47,066 nucleotides of DNA, taken from Lachnospiraceae bacterium. GTDB taxonomy: Bacteria > Bacillota > Clostridia > Lachnospirales > Lachnospiraceae. Position 1 is the stretch's first letter. Every line of letters begins with the position of its first letter. Below, one piece after another: positions 33,250-40,660 of the stretch. The notes beneath the pieces were generated by a model. It was not told the DNA's origin and did not search any database. It worked only from the letters and a program-made list of their open reading frames with translations. Position numbers and translations under genes: made by a program. The stretch spans positions 1 through 47,066 of the forward strand of contig JAFZOW010000070.1 of assembly GCA_017552715.1 (NCBI GenBank). Reading direction: 5' to 3'.

Positions 33250-35220
33250 TTATTTTTCTTCCTCTCTTTTAAGGAATTTCCACTGCACGCCTTCTTCGAT
33301 AGGTTTGTTCCACAGCTCGCTCATGGGTGTGGTCTCTTTATGGGATGCCCGGTCTCTTAAGCTTTCAAAGGCGGCGTTCATGGCTTCGGTATCTCCGTCC
33401 TTGATGATCGTGATATTTCCCAGTTCAACCTGTTCTCTCACAGCATCCACAACCTGGCCCATTCTTTCTTCCAGCGATTTCAGTTCCGCGCGGCTTCTGG
33501 TATCCACCAGATCAGCGGTTGCTTCATAGGGTGTATATTCGAGAAGACGTTTGTAGAAGGATTCCGGAAGAAAAGTGATCGTCAGAACGCCTCTCTTGAT
33601 ATCGCCCTTAACGGCAGCATCAAACAGGGGGACAGAGTGATATTTATTATATGCGCTCCCGGCCTGCATGTCTTCAAAGGAAAGCACACCAAAAGCGGCA
33701 TCGTTATCGATTCCCTGGACACTGGTGATGACCCAGTCCTCCTCTGGTGTTTCTCCCTTCTTTCCCGGCCTGGGCTGTACTTCATATCTTACAAAATAGT
33801 TACCGTCGTGCCGGTCGATCTGTGCGCAGATCCAGTCAAAGATCTCCAGTGAAAAGAGCTGCATAACAGACTGGGGAGAATACTGAATGTGGACTTTTTT
33901 GCCCTCTTTTTCCGCATTTTTGGCCGCGACTTTGAATTTTTCCATGGACATGCCCTTTGCTCCCTGCATCACATTGGCTCTGGCGATGGAACCGTTCCCC
34001 TGATCAAAAACACGGGTCTCCGACCGGGCGATCAGATCACCGATACCGAGCTTGTCCGCAAGTCTGCTGGTGGCTTCGTTTCGATCGGAGATGGCTGTGC
34101 CTCGTTCATTAAATGCAGTATGGGCTTCACTGTTTCCGGCAGCGATCTTGTTCTTGTAACTGCTGAACTGTGTCCACATTTTTTTCAGCGTTTCATCTTT
34201 ATTGATATAATTCTCGAGCACATCACTATATATGCCCCCGCTGGATCCCATACAGAGATTCCTGAAGAATACATTGAATTCGGGACTTTTGCCATCTTTA
34301 TGGATTTCATAGTATCCCTGGATCCCGTGGATCAAAGGACCAAACATGGATGCTCCGCCCTTATAGGACAGGAAGCTGTCTACGATGGAACTCTTACTGT
34401 CATCCGCTGCCATCGTTTCTTCGATCTTGATGAATTCTTTGCCGCTCTGCTCAGAATCCCTTACTAAAAGAAGAGAAGCCTGACTGCCTGCGGTTTTGGT
34501 CTTCGTAAGATCCACCGAATCCGTTTCGACCTTGGAGATGAAATCTTCCCATTCCATGTCGTCCGCCTCTTCCAGATCCTTGAAGTGTGCCTTTGCCGTA
34601 GGAGCGAAGGCCTTATATTCCCGGGTGATCAGTGAGCGGATGGACTCCACCATGGAAAGCCGTTCCTTTCCAAGGCTCAGGATACCTTTTCTCCCGCTCT
34701 TTATATGCGAGATATAGGCATCGCAGGCGGCAATAGCGTCCTCGTATTCGGAATTGATACGGGTAAGAGAGACCATGAAGGTCTGATAGAGCCGCGGAAC
34801 ATTTTTGGAAAGAGAAGCCAGCAGTTGTCTGAGGGATCTTTTGACCTCGGTCATCTCGGCGCTGTCGGTCTTTCCCTCTCCCTTAAAGGAGCTTAAAATA
34901 TCCGTGGATGTCCGGACCAGTATTTTATGGGCAGATTCAAAATCATAGGATCCGTCTTCCGAAAACTCGCTGAGTTCATCTTCGTCATTATCTTCGAAGG
35001 GATCCTCTTCTTCGTTGTCGTCCCCGCTGAATTTATCCCTGAACCAGTCCAGGAGCCCTCCGTTTTCGGAACCGTAGGGAACGGAATTGCTGACGGAAAA
35101 ACGGGCTCCCCTCCTGGCAGGTGCGGCGGCACGGGAACCCTCGTTCATATAGCGTGATTCGACGGTATCGTTTGTTTCTTCGTATGAATTACTTGTTTCG
35201 TTATCGAACTTATCGAACAT
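33250..35220 (-). CDS. Predicted atypical kinase-fold protein
   Basis: 656 residues starting MFDKFDNETS. N-terminal ~90 residues are acidic and disordered (runs of D/E near 50-80), a helical region follows (90-300), and the C-terminal third carries a catalytic-loop-like FDWICAQIDRHDGNYFV (DRHDGN at 469-474) and a metal-binding-like GIDNDAAFG (504-512). The D-R-H-x-x-N plus I-D-N spacing is what HipA, Fam20 and PI4-kinase-type atypical kinases share, so a phosphotransfer or AMP-transfer activity is predicted. No signal peptide. The start is fixed by the promoter at 35281-35309, which overlaps the longer ATG start at 35301. The gene looks more AT-rich than its surroundings. Substrate unknown. 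Confidence 0.72.
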   Translation of the reverse strand: MFDKFDNETSNSYEETNDTVESRYMNEGSRAAAPARRGARFSVSNSVPYGSENGGLLDWFRDKFSGDDNEEEDPFEDNDEDELSEFSEDGSYDFESAHKILVRTSTDILSSFKGEGKTDSAEMTEVKRSLRQLLASLSKNVPRLYQTFMVSLTRINSEYEDAIAACDAYISHIKSGRKGILSLGKERLSMVESIRSLITREYKAFAPTAKAHFKDLEEADDMEWEDFISKVETDSVDLTKTKTAGSQASLLLVRDSEQSGKEFIKIEETMAADDSKSSIVDSFLSYKGGASMFGPLIHGIQGYYEIHKDGKSPEFNVFFRNLCMGSSGGIYSDVLENYINKDETLKKMWTQFSSYKNKIAAGNSEAHTAFNERGTAISDRNEATSRLADKLGIGDLIARSETRVFDQGNGSIARANVMQGAKGMSMEKFKVAAKNAEKEGKKVHIQYSPQSVMQLFSLEIFDWICAQIDRHDGNYFVRYEVQPRPGKKGETPEEDWVITSVQGIDNDAAFGVLSFEDMQAGSAYNKYHSVPLFDAAVKGDIKRGVLTITFLPESFYKRLLEYTPYEATADLVDTRSRAELKSLEERMGQVVDAVREQVELGNITIIKDGDTEAMNAAFESLRDRASHKETTPMSELWNKPIEEGVQWKFLKREEEK

Positions 35221-35280
35221 TATCTTTGCCTTATTCGGAGTCTGTTCCAATAGTTGCAGTATCACATAGTATGCCGGTAA

Positions 35281-35309
35281 ATTATACTCTTTTCGCGGCA
35301 CTGAGTCAA
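35281..35309 (-). promoter_or_regulatory. Consensus sigma-A promoter of the kinase-like gene
   Basis: TTGACT (35304-35309), 17-bp spacer, TATAAT (35281-35286), both read on the minus strand. Predicted start of transcription is about 50 nt before the ATG at 35220. It diverges from the lipoprotein promoter at 35361. Confidence 0.85.
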
Positions 35310-35360
35310 TGTTCCTTTACCGTATTTCGGGATCGGGGATGCGGTTTACATAAAAAATTC

Positions 35361-35389
35361 TTGTTTCCTCCGGCTTGCTGTGTTAAGAT
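35361..35389 (+). promoter_or_regulatory. Promoter of the nucleoside-hydrolase lipoprotein, probably leaderless
   Basis: TTGTTT (35361-35366), 17 bp, TAAGAT (35384-35389). The ATG at 35397 lies 7 nt beyond the -10, at the expected transcription start, and no Shine-Dalgarno sequence is present. Confidence 0.6.
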
Positions 35390-35396
35390 AACTCTT

Positions 35397-36644
35397 ATGA
35401 GAAAAATGTCGTTTCCGATCTTACTTATACTGACTGTGAGCCTGTTGCTTTCCTGCGGAGCGACACGGGAAGCTGTGCCCGCCCCCCCCGTGGAGAGTGC
35501 ATCGGAAAATGTGCAGGTTACCCCGGAGGACAGTGCTCCGGAGCCTGTTTCGGTAAATACCCTTTCTGCGGACACGGTTTCGGAGGATACGGTCTCGGAG
35601 GACAGTGTTTCGGATGACTCTGTTTCCGAAGATTCCGTTTCCGAGGATTCTGTTTCGGAAGATAGCGTCTCGGAGGATTCCGCTTCCGAGGATGAGGCGA
35701 AAAAGCCCAAAAAACCCAAGCCCATCAACATGATCATCGACACGGATTTCACCACGGACGCGGATGACGTGGCAGCTCTCCGTGTGGCTACTTCCCTTGC
35801 AAAGCTGGGCAAGATCAATATAGTGGGAGCCATGGGCTCCGGCCCGGGAGAAGGCGTGCCCCGTGGGATCCATGCCTGCCTGTGTTATGACGGTTTCCCC
35901 AATGTACCCGTTGGACAGGGTCATCATGATGATATCCCCATCGATGAGATCTACACCTGGGGACTGGCGGGTCGTTACTGGGACGGCGCCACCTATAACT
36001 GTGCCGATTCCGTGGATCAGTATAAAAACGTGCTGACCCAGTATGCCCTGAAAGGGGAAAAGGTACGTATCGTGGTCATCGGTTTCCTTGTGAACATCGC
36101 CGATCTGCTGGCGGATCCCGAGGGCTATATGCTGGTGGCTTCCACCGTGGATTCCATCTGGATCGACGGCGGTGTCTATCCCGACAAGGGTACGGATTTC
36201 AATTTCTGCTTCGGCGGCGGCGTGACGGAGGCTGCGATCTTTACCTTTAATCACTGCCCTGTGCCCATGTGCTTTATCACCAACGCTACCGGTGCCGATA
36301 CCGCCCGTGCGGTGAAGTGCGGTTCCCAGCTTTCGGTGCTGGATCCCGGCATGGTGGATCCGGTGCATCTGGCTTATGATGCCTTTGAAAAATGCTATGA
36401 AAAAGACCTTTCCGGCGGGCACTTTGCCTATGATGCCCTGGCCGTATGGGCAGCTGCCCTGGATTCTACGGAGAGTTATCTCACCCTGACACCGGTGATC
36501 GCCGAGATGTTCCCCAACGGCTGTAATCTCTTTACGCCTACGGACGATCCCAACAGCCTGCGTTTTATCGTGGAGCGGGCCCTGCCCGGACTGGAGTTTT
36601 ATGAAGCCAGTATCGATGCCCTGATCTACGCGGGAGTAAAGTAA
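35397..36644 (+). CDS. Nucleoside-hydrolase-like lipoprotein with Ser/Glu/Asp repeat linker
   Basis: 415 residues starting MRKMSFPILL. Lipoprotein signal with lipobox LLLSC (Cys about 18), then a ~90-residue linker of repeated VSEDS units and a KKPKKPKP stretch, then an inosine-uridine nucleoside hydrolase-type domain: IDTDFTTDADDVAAL (metal-binding Asp cluster, about 117-131), FLVNIADLL, and a C-terminal YDALAVWAAAL segment carrying a metal-site Asp. The enzyme would be tethered outside the cell membrane to release bases from nucleosides or a related glycosidic substrate. The upstream ORF extension to 35121 has no ribosome site and crosses a divergent promoter. Confidence 0.85.
   Translation: MRKMSFPILLILTVSLLLSCGATREAVPAPPVESASENVQVTPEDSAPEPVSVNTLSADTVSEDTVSEDSVSDDSVSEDSVSEDSVSEDSVSEDSASEDEAKKPKKPKPINMIIDTDFTTDADDVAALRVATSLAKLGKINIVGAMGSGPGEGVPRGIHACLCYDGFPNVPVGQGHHDDIPIDEIYTWGLAGRYWDGATYNCADSVDQYKNVLTQYALKGEKVRIVVIGFLVNIADLLADPEGYMLVASTVDSIWIDGGVYPDKGTDFNFCFGGGVTEAAIFTFNHCPVPMCFITNATGADTARAVKCGSQLSVLDPGMVDPVHLAYDAFEKCYEKDLSGGHFAYDALAVWAAALDSTESYLTLTPVIAEMFPNGCNLFTPTDDPNSLRFIVERALPGLEFYEASIDALIYAGVK
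35577..35696 (+). repeat. Eight tandem 15-nt coding repeats (VSEDS linker)
   Basis: Eight consecutive 15-nt units encode VSEDT, VSEDS, VSDDS, four VSEDS and ASEDE. Synonymous codons vary between units (TCG/TCC, GAG/GAA), so the repeat is conserved at protein level. It forms the acidic stalk between lipobox and enzyme domain. Confidence 0.9.
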
Positions 36645-36680
36645 GATATTACCTTTTTCCACATTGCCTGAATAGTTTTC

Positions 36681-36709
36681 TTGCCTCTTTCTTTTTTCTG
36701 TGCTAAAAT
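36681..36709 (+). promoter_or_regulatory. Promoter of the nfnAB-like pair
   Basis: TTGCCT (36681-36686), 17 bp, TAAAAT (36704-36709), followed by ACGGAGG before the ATG at 36741. Confidence 0.65.
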
Positions 36710-36740
36710 ATCTTGATTTTATTGTTACGGAGGTACCCTG

Positions 36741-37583
36741 ATGTTTAAGATCCTGAATATGCAATTTTTGAATCCCACCATCTTTCGTATGGATGTGGAA
36801 GCACCTATGGTGGCCCGGGCCTGTCTGCCGGGGCAGTTTGTGATCGTTCGCAGCAATGACGAGGCGGAGCGTATTCCTCTGACCATCTGCGATTATGATC
36901 GTGAGAAGGGGAGCGTTACCATCGTTGTCCAGATCATCGGCGCGGGCACGAAGATCCTGTCTGAAATGAAGGCGGGTGACAGTCTGGCGGATTTCGTGGG
37001 ACCTCTGGGACAGCCCTCGGATCTGGTGACGGATGATATCGAGGAAGTAAAGAAAAAGAAGATCGTCTTTGTGGCCGGAGGTCTCGGCACCGCACCTGTG
37101 TATCCTCAGGTTAAATGGCTGAAGGAGCACGGCGTGGACGCGGATGTGATCATAGGCGCAAAGAATAAAGATATCCTGATCATGGAAGAGGAATTCAAGA
37201 GCGTGGCGACGAACCTCTACATCACCACCGATGACGGTTCCTACGGCCGCACGGGCATGGTGACCAAGTGCCTGGAGGATCTGGTAACGGCAGAGGGAAA
37301 AGCATACGACCATTGCGTATCCATCGGGCCCATGATCATGATGAAGTTCGTCTGCGCGCTTACGGAAAAGCTGGGGATCCACACCGTGGTCTCCATGAAC
37401 CCCATCATGGTGGACGGAACCGGTATGTGCGGAGCCTGCCGCTGCTCGGTGGAAGGAAAGACCAAGTTTGCCTGCGTGGACGGACCTGAATTTGACGGAC
37501 ATAAAGTGAACTGGGACGAGGCTATGCGCCGTTCCGGTATGTATCGTGAATGGGAAGCGAAAGAAAAGGAGGCACGGGCATGA
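36741..37583 (+). CDS. nfnA: NfnA-type ferredoxin-NADP reductase subunit (SudB-like)
   Basis: 280 residues. FAD- and NAD-binding domains of the dihydroorotate-dehydrogenase electron-transfer type (LPGQFVIVR, FVAGGLGTAPVYP near 110-125) and a C-terminal [2Fe-2S] ligand cluster (MCGACRCS near 230 and a further Cys in FACVDGPEF). With the next gene it matches the NfnAB / SudAB pair that couples NADH, NADPH and ferredoxin by electron bifurcation. ATGA overlap with its partner. Symbol assigned by context. Confidence 0.85.
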   Translation: MFKILNMQFLNPTIFRMDVEAPMVARACLPGQFVIVRSNDEAERIPLTICDYDREKGSVTIVVQIIGAGTKILSEMKAGDSLADFVGPLGQPSDLVTDDIEEVKKKKIVFVAGGLGTAPVYPQVKWLKEHGVDADVIIGAKNKDILIMEEEFKSVATNLYITTDDGSYGRTGMVTKCLEDLVTAEGKAYDHCVSIGPMIMMKFVCALTEKLGIHTVVSMNPIMVDGTGMCGACRCSVEGKTKFACVDGPEFDGHKVNWDEAMRRSGMYREWEAKEKEARA

Positions 37584-38968
37584 TCGAAGTGGATATGATG
37601 AAGAAGGTTCCCGTGCGGGAACAGGACGCAAAGGTCCGTGCAACGAATTTTGACGAAGTATGCCTTGGATATAATGAAGAGGAAGCCATGGCGGAAAGCA
37701 CGCGCTGCTTAAACTGCAAGAATGCCCGCTGTGTACAGGGCTGCCCCGTGAGCATCAATATCCCGGCATTTATCCAGGAAGTTAAGGCCGGCAACCATGA
37801 AGCGGCTTATCAGATCATCAGCGAGAGCAGTGCCCTTCCGGCAGTCTGCGGCCGTGTGTGCCCGCAGGAAAGCCAGTGCGAAGGCCTCTGTGTCCGCGGG
37901 GTGAAGGGCGAGGCGGTGTCCATCGGCAAGTTGGAGCGTTTTGTGGCGGACTGGGCCAGAGAGCACGGCATCAAGCCCGCTCCCGCAAAGGAGAAGAAGG
38001 GCAAGAAGGTGGCGGTCATCGGTTCCGGCCCTGCAGGTCTTACCTGCGCCGGGGATCTGGCAAAGCTGGGCTACGATGTGACCATCTTCGAAGCTCTGCA
38101 TAAGGCCGGCGGCGTGCTGGTATACGGCATCCCCGAGTTCCGTCTGCCCAAGGAAGCCGTAGTGGAAAAAGAGATCGAGAACGTTAAGAGTCTTGGGGTG
38201 AAGATCGAAAAGGACGTGATCATCGGCAAGTCCATCACCATTGACGAGCTCTTTGGGGAAGAGAAGTTTGATGCGGTGTTCATCGGTTCCGGTGCGGGCC
38301 TGCCCAAGTTCATGGGCATTCCCGGCGAGAATGCCAACGGCGTATTCTCCGCCAACGAATACTTAACCCGCAGCAATCTGATGAAGGCCTTTGACTCCAG
38401 TTCCACCACTCCCATCATGAAGAGCAAAAAGGTGGCCGTGGTAGGCGGCGGCAATGTGGCCATGGATGCCGCACGTACCGCTCTGCGCCTGGGTGCCGAA
38501 GTGCATATCGTATACCGCCGCAGTGAGGCGGAGCTGCCTGCCCGTGTGGAGGAAGTACATCACGCCAAGGAAGAGGGCATCATCTTTGATCTGCTCACCA
38601 ATCCTACCGAGATCCTGGAGGATGAGAAGGGCTGGGTTAAAGGGATCAAATGCATACGCATGGAACTGGGCGAGCCGGATGAAAGCGGCCGCCGCCGTCC
38701 CGTGGAAGTCGCGGGCAGCGAATTTGTCATCGATGTGGATACGGTGATCATGAGTCTGGGCACCAGCCCCAACCCGCTGATCTCCAGCACCACCAAGGGA
38801 CTGGAGACCGATAAGCGCCGCTGCATCGTGGCGGAGGAGGCTACCGGTGCCACCAGCAAGAAGGGTGTATACGCCGGCGGCGATGCCGTGACCGGCGCTG
38901 CCACCGTGATCCTCGCCATGGGTGCCGGCAAAACGGCCGCCAAGGCGATCGACGAATATCTGGAGTAA
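37580..38968 (+). CDS. nfnB: NfnB / GltA-type NADPH oxidoreductase subunit
   Basis: 462 residues starting MIEVDMMKK (GGAGG upstream, ATGA overlap with nfnA; the ATG at 37550 is inside nfnA). N-terminal Cys clusters CLNCKNARCVQGCP and CGRVCPQESQCEGLC bind two [4Fe-4S] clusters; then an FAD site VIGSGPAGLTCAGDL and an NADP site VVGGGNVAMDAART, and a C-terminal YAGGDAVTGAATVI. Often annotated as homotetrameric glutamate synthase small chain; beside an NfnA subunit and with no GltB large chain, the bifurcating transhydrogenase is more likely. Ends just before a structured palindromic element. Confidence 0.87.
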   Translation: MIEVDMMKKVPVREQDAKVRATNFDEVCLGYNEEEAMAESTRCLNCKNARCVQGCPVSINIPAFIQEVKAGNHEAAYQIISESSALPAVCGRVCPQESQCEGLCVRGVKGEAVSIGKLERFVADWAREHGIKPAPAKEKKGKKVAVIGSGPAGLTCAGDLAKLGYDVTIFEALHKAGGVLVYGIPEFRLPKEAVVEKEIENVKSLGVKIEKDVIIGKSITIDELFGEEKFDAVFIGSGAGLPKFMGIPGENANGVFSANEYLTRSNLMKAFDSSSTTPIMKSKKVAVVGGGNVAMDAARTALRLGAEVHIVYRRSEAELPARVEEVHHAKEEGIIFDLLTNPTEILEDEKGWVKGIKCIRMELGEPDESGRRRPVEVAGSEFVIDVDTVIMSLGTSPNPLISSTTKGLETDKRRCIVAEEATGATSKKGVYAGGDAVTGAATVILAMGAGKTAAKAIDEYLE

Positions 38969-38975
38969 TTTATTT

Positions 38976-39137
38976 TGCCGGCAAGGACAGCATGTGCTTC
39001 GCGGCGAGGACCGTATCGAGCCGTCGGCGCTTAGCGAGCAGGCCGACAGGCCGTTTTGCGAGCTTAGCGTCCGCTACGAGCGAGATCCGTGCGCGAGCTG
39101 AGTCCGAGCGCGAACACATGTGTCCGCCGCCGGTCAA
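38976..39137. repeat. Structured GC-rich palindromic element, ~160 nt
   Basis: The outer arms pair over about 30 nt with small bulges: CCGGC (38978-38982) with GCCGG (39129-39133), GGACA with TGTCC (39121-39125), CATGTG (38991-38996) with CACATG, TTCGCG (38998-39003) with CGCGAA (39109-39114). Inside are a GTCGGC...GCCGAC hairpin and a run of degenerate GCGAGC/AGCG words. No ORF, promoter or T tract is seen. It occupies the whole gap between nfnB and the DUF1846 gene. It could be a dispersed repeat (REP/MITE-like) or a structured RNA. Confidence 0.7.
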
Positions 39138-39167
39138 GGTCTATATACCGCCGCAAGGAGAAATATC

Positions 39168-40649
39168 ATGAAAACAGGTTTCGACAACGACAAATATCTG
39201 CAGCTCCAGAGTGAACGCATACGGGAGCGCATCAAGAGCTTCGGCGGTAAGCTGTACCTGGAGTTCGGCGGCAAGCTCTTCGATGATTTCCACGCCAGCC
39301 GCGTGCTGCCGGGCTTCCAGCCGGATTCCAAGATCCGCATGCTCAGCACCATGAAGGACGATGCGGAGGTGGTGATCGCCATCAATTCCGGCGACATCGA
39401 AAAGAATAAGATGCGGGCGGATTACGGCATCACCTATGATATGGATGTGCTGCGTCTCATCGATGCCTTCCGGGATTACGGCCTGTATGTGGGCAGCGTG
39501 GTGCTGACCCAGTTTGCGGAGCAGCCCAGTGCCGTGGCGTATAAGAAAAAACTGGAGACCCTGGGGATCAAGGTCTATAAGCATTACACCATTCCGGGTT
39601 ATCCCGCCAATGTGCAGTATATCGTAAGCGATGAGGGCCTGGGAAAGAACGAGTATATCGAGACCACCCGTTCCCTTGTGGTGGTGACGGCTCCGGGACC
39701 CGGCAGCGGCAAGATGGCTACCTGCCTTTCTCAGCTTTATCACGAGTTTAAACGCGGGGTGCAGGCGGGTTACGCAAAATACGAAACCTTCCCCATCTGG
39801 AACATCCCCCTGAAGCATCCGGTGAACCTGGCCTATGAGGCAGCCACCGCGGATCTGGCGGATGTGAACATGATCGACCCGTTCCATCTGGAGGCATACG
39901 GGGAGAAGACCGTGAACTATAACCGGGATGTGGAGATATTCCCGGTGCTGAACGCCATGTTCGAAAAGATCATGGGCGAATCGCCGTATAAATCTCCTAC
40001 GGATATGGGCGTTAACATGGCCGGCAATGCCATCATCGATGACGAGGCCGTGAGCCAGGCGTCAAAACAGGAGATCATCCGCCGTTACTATGATGCCCTG
40101 TGCCGTAAGCGGCAGGGCAGCGCGGAAGAGGAAGAGGTACTTAAGCTGGAGCTTCTGATGAAGCAGGCAGGTGTTACCAGTGAGGACAGACCTGTGGTAG
40201 GGGCGGCGCTGGTGAAGGCCGAGATGAGCGGAGGGCCTGCGGCGGCCATGCAGCTGCCGGACGGCACCATCGTTACCGGACGTACCACAGATCTGCTGGG
40301 AGCTTCGGCAGCATTGCTTCTGAATGCGCTGAAGATGCTGGCCGGACTGCCGGATGAAGTGAAGCTGATCCGTCCCGAGGTCATCGATCCCATACAGGAT
40401 CTGAAGGTGGGCAGTCTGGGTAGCCATAACCCCCGTCTGCATACGGATGAAGTGCTCATCGCCCTGGCGGTGTGCGGCGTTTCGGATCCCAATGCGGCGC
40501 TTGCCCAGGAGCAGCTTAAGAAACTGCGGGGGCTGGAGGCGCATACCAGCGTGATCCTTTCCCATGTGGACCGCAATACCTTCCGTAAGCTGGGAGTGAA
40601 TGTCACCTGCGAGCCCAATTATCAGACCAAGAAACTCTATCACAGATAA
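39168..40649 (+). CDS. DUF1846 (UPF0371) family protein
   Basis: 493 residues starting MKTGFDNDKY, with AAGGAG 8 nt upstream; the ATG at 39120 lies inside the palindromic element and is rejected. The sequence shows the family pattern of a soluble protein with FGGKLYLEFGGKLFDD near the start, APGPGSGKMATCLSQLYHE (a P-loop-like segment about 187-205) and HNPRLHTDEVLIAL. The family is conserved in anaerobic Firmicutes and structurally known, but to my knowledge its reaction is not. 11 bp before ftsH, probably co-transcribed. Confidence 0.88.
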   Translation: MKTGFDNDKYLQLQSERIRERIKSFGGKLYLEFGGKLFDDFHASRVLPGFQPDSKIRMLSTMKDDAEVVIAINSGDIEKNKMRADYGITYDMDVLRLIDAFRDYGLYVGSVVLTQFAEQPSAVAYKKKLETLGIKVYKHYTIPGYPANVQYIVSDEGLGKNEYIETTRSLVVVTAPGPGSGKMATCLSQLYHEFKRGVQAGYAKYETFPIWNIPLKHPVNLAYEAATADLADVNMIDPFHLEAYGEKTVNYNRDVEIFPVLNAMFEKIMGESPYKSPTDMGVNMAGNAIIDDEAVSQASKQEIIRRYYDALCRKRQGSAEEEEVLKLELLMKQAGVTSEDRPVVGAALVKAEMSGGPAAAMQLPDGTIVTGRTTDLLGASAALLLNALKMLAGLPDEVKLIRPEVIDPIQDLKVGSLGSHNPRLHTDEVLIALAVCGVSDPNAALAQEQLKKLRGLEAHTSVILSHVDRNTFRKLGVNVTCEPNYQTKKLYHR

Positions 40650-40660
40650 GAGAGAAGAGT

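Noticed and set aside
35221-35301. N-terminal extension of the kinase-like protein from the ATG at 35301
   Set aside because: That ATG lies between the -35 and -10 of a consensus promoter, so it cannot be in the transcript.
29399-35309. Prophage remnant or IS-borne island
   Set aside because: No integrase, transposase, attachment repeats or phage structural genes are visible; acquisition is suggested only by gene content and composition.
35577-35696. Short regular repeats as a possible CRISPR array
   Set aside because: Units are contiguous 15-mers in frame with no spacers and encode a protein linker.
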